DNA of 64,000 nt from positions 186,001-250,000 of the forward strand of contig NZ_JACNEP010000004.1 of NCBI RefSeq assembly GCF_014270035.1. Direction: 5' to 3'. The stretch is from Neptunicella marina (GTDB taxonomy: Bacteria; Pseudomonadota; Gammaproteobacteria; Enterobacterales; Alteromonadaceae). Shown one piece after another: positions 63,847 to 64,000 of the stretch. The notes beneath the pieces are model-generated. The model was given only the letters and a program-made list of their open reading frames with translations, did not search any database and was not told the DNA's origin. Position 1 is the stretch's first letter; each line of letters begins with the position of its first letter. Both the position numbers and the translations under genes were made by a program.

Positions 63847-64000
63847 ATGAAAAATTTCAAAATGTTTACTCTGATTACGTTAATTACCAGTGCCAGTGCT
63901 TTTGCCGGTGGTTTCACTCCATTTTCTGAGTTGGATACTGACAACAGTGGCTCGTTAAGTATGCAGGAAGCTGCTGCTGATAGTGCACTTGCACAAAAAT
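63847..64000 (+). CDS. Tandem copy of the small EF-hand protein (cut by window end)
   Basis: The first 51 codons of a second copy are visible: signal peptide MKNFKMFTLITLITSASAFA, then GGFTPFSELDTDNSGSLSMQE with the first EF loop DTDNSGSLSMQE and AAADSALAQK. It is about 75 percent like the first copy by eye and has the same AATAAGGAAG ribosome-binding site. The unit repeats with a 319-bp period (63528 to 63847). The 3' end lies outside the window. Confidence 0.85.
   Translation, partial: MKNFKMFTLITLITSASAFAGGFTPFSELDTDNSGSLSMQEAAADSALAQK

Noticed and set aside
1-64000. CRISPR arrays, tRNA or rRNA genes, prophage genes, intact insertion sequences
   Set aside because: I looked for regularly spaced repeats, cloverleaf-like segments, integrases and transposases and saw none I could support.

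Overview
The window looks like chromosome from a marine or aquatic gammaproteobacterium, most likely Alteromonadales (Alteromonadaceae or a close relative). That is inferred from moderate GC content, large TonB-dependent receptors paired with tryptophan-halogenase-like genes, a PutA without the N-terminal repressor domain, DUF3392, MipA/OmpV, and several glycan and D-amino-acid scavenging loci. I saw no tRNA, rRNA, CRISPR array, prophage or intact insertion sequence.

Layout. 0-2.9 kb: the tail of a possible membrane protein, a secreted GH43 glycosidase, a hairpin-rich noncoding repeat region, a DUF3392 membrane protein and a YdeI-like protein. 2.9-15.4 kb: a sucrose-type uptake and breakdown locus. 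It has two translationally coupled flavin-dependent halogenase homologues, a TonB receptor, a LacI regulator, an MFS permease, an amylosucrase and an exported GH13 alpha-glucosidase. Three copies of a CTTAAACGTTTAAG-like palindrome mark the LacI regulon.

15.4-39.7 kb: the most interesting part, a 24-kb island for D-amino acids and peptidoglycan-type peptides. Operon 1 (RpiR-linked) holds a D-serine/threonine dehydratase-like PLP enzyme, RpiR, an N-acyl-D-amino-acid deacylase, RidA, a sodium symporter and a GH20 hexosaminidase. Operon 2 holds a TonB receptor, DgcN (D-glutamate N-acetyltransferase family), a DgcA-like enolase-superfamily enzyme and a YkvI-type transporter. A GntR/FCD regulator follows, divergent from operon 3 (a second deacylase and an S12 serine hydrolase with a membrane anchor). 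Operon 4 holds a Tat-exported M19 dipeptidase, a second S12 hydrolase, a dipeptide-epimerase-type enzyme and a DUF819 transporter. The promoters of operons 2, 3 and 4 share one two-part element with exactly the same internal spacing (GCTGTACAA, then an imperfect GGTTA-N5-TAACC palindrome), so they look like one regulon, plausibly controlled by the local GntR protein.

39.7-51.3 kb: ilvE, a MipA/OmpV porin, a chemotaxis receptor with a duplicated sensor segment, a GNAT acetyltransferase, and an N-glycan remnant operon (GlcNAc kinase, glycosylasparaginase, CutC) opposite an exported EEP-family hydrolase. An AraC regulator with two pairs of direct repeats spaced 21 bp, a SnoaL-like protein and an orphan MlaC complete the stretch. 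51.4-59 kb: a MacAB-type export system (adaptor, ATPase, double permease) divergent from an NtrC-type regulator and its kinase; the spacer holds three enhancer-like inverted repeats and a plausible sigma-54 promoter. 59.2-64 kb: bifunctional PutA and a tandem pair of small exported EF-hand proteins, the second cut by the window edge.

The common theme is scavenging. TonB receptors bring oligosaccharides or peptides into the periplasm, exported hydrolases trim them, inner-membrane permeases import the products, and cytoplasmic racemases, deacylases, dehydratases and kinases feed them into central metabolism.
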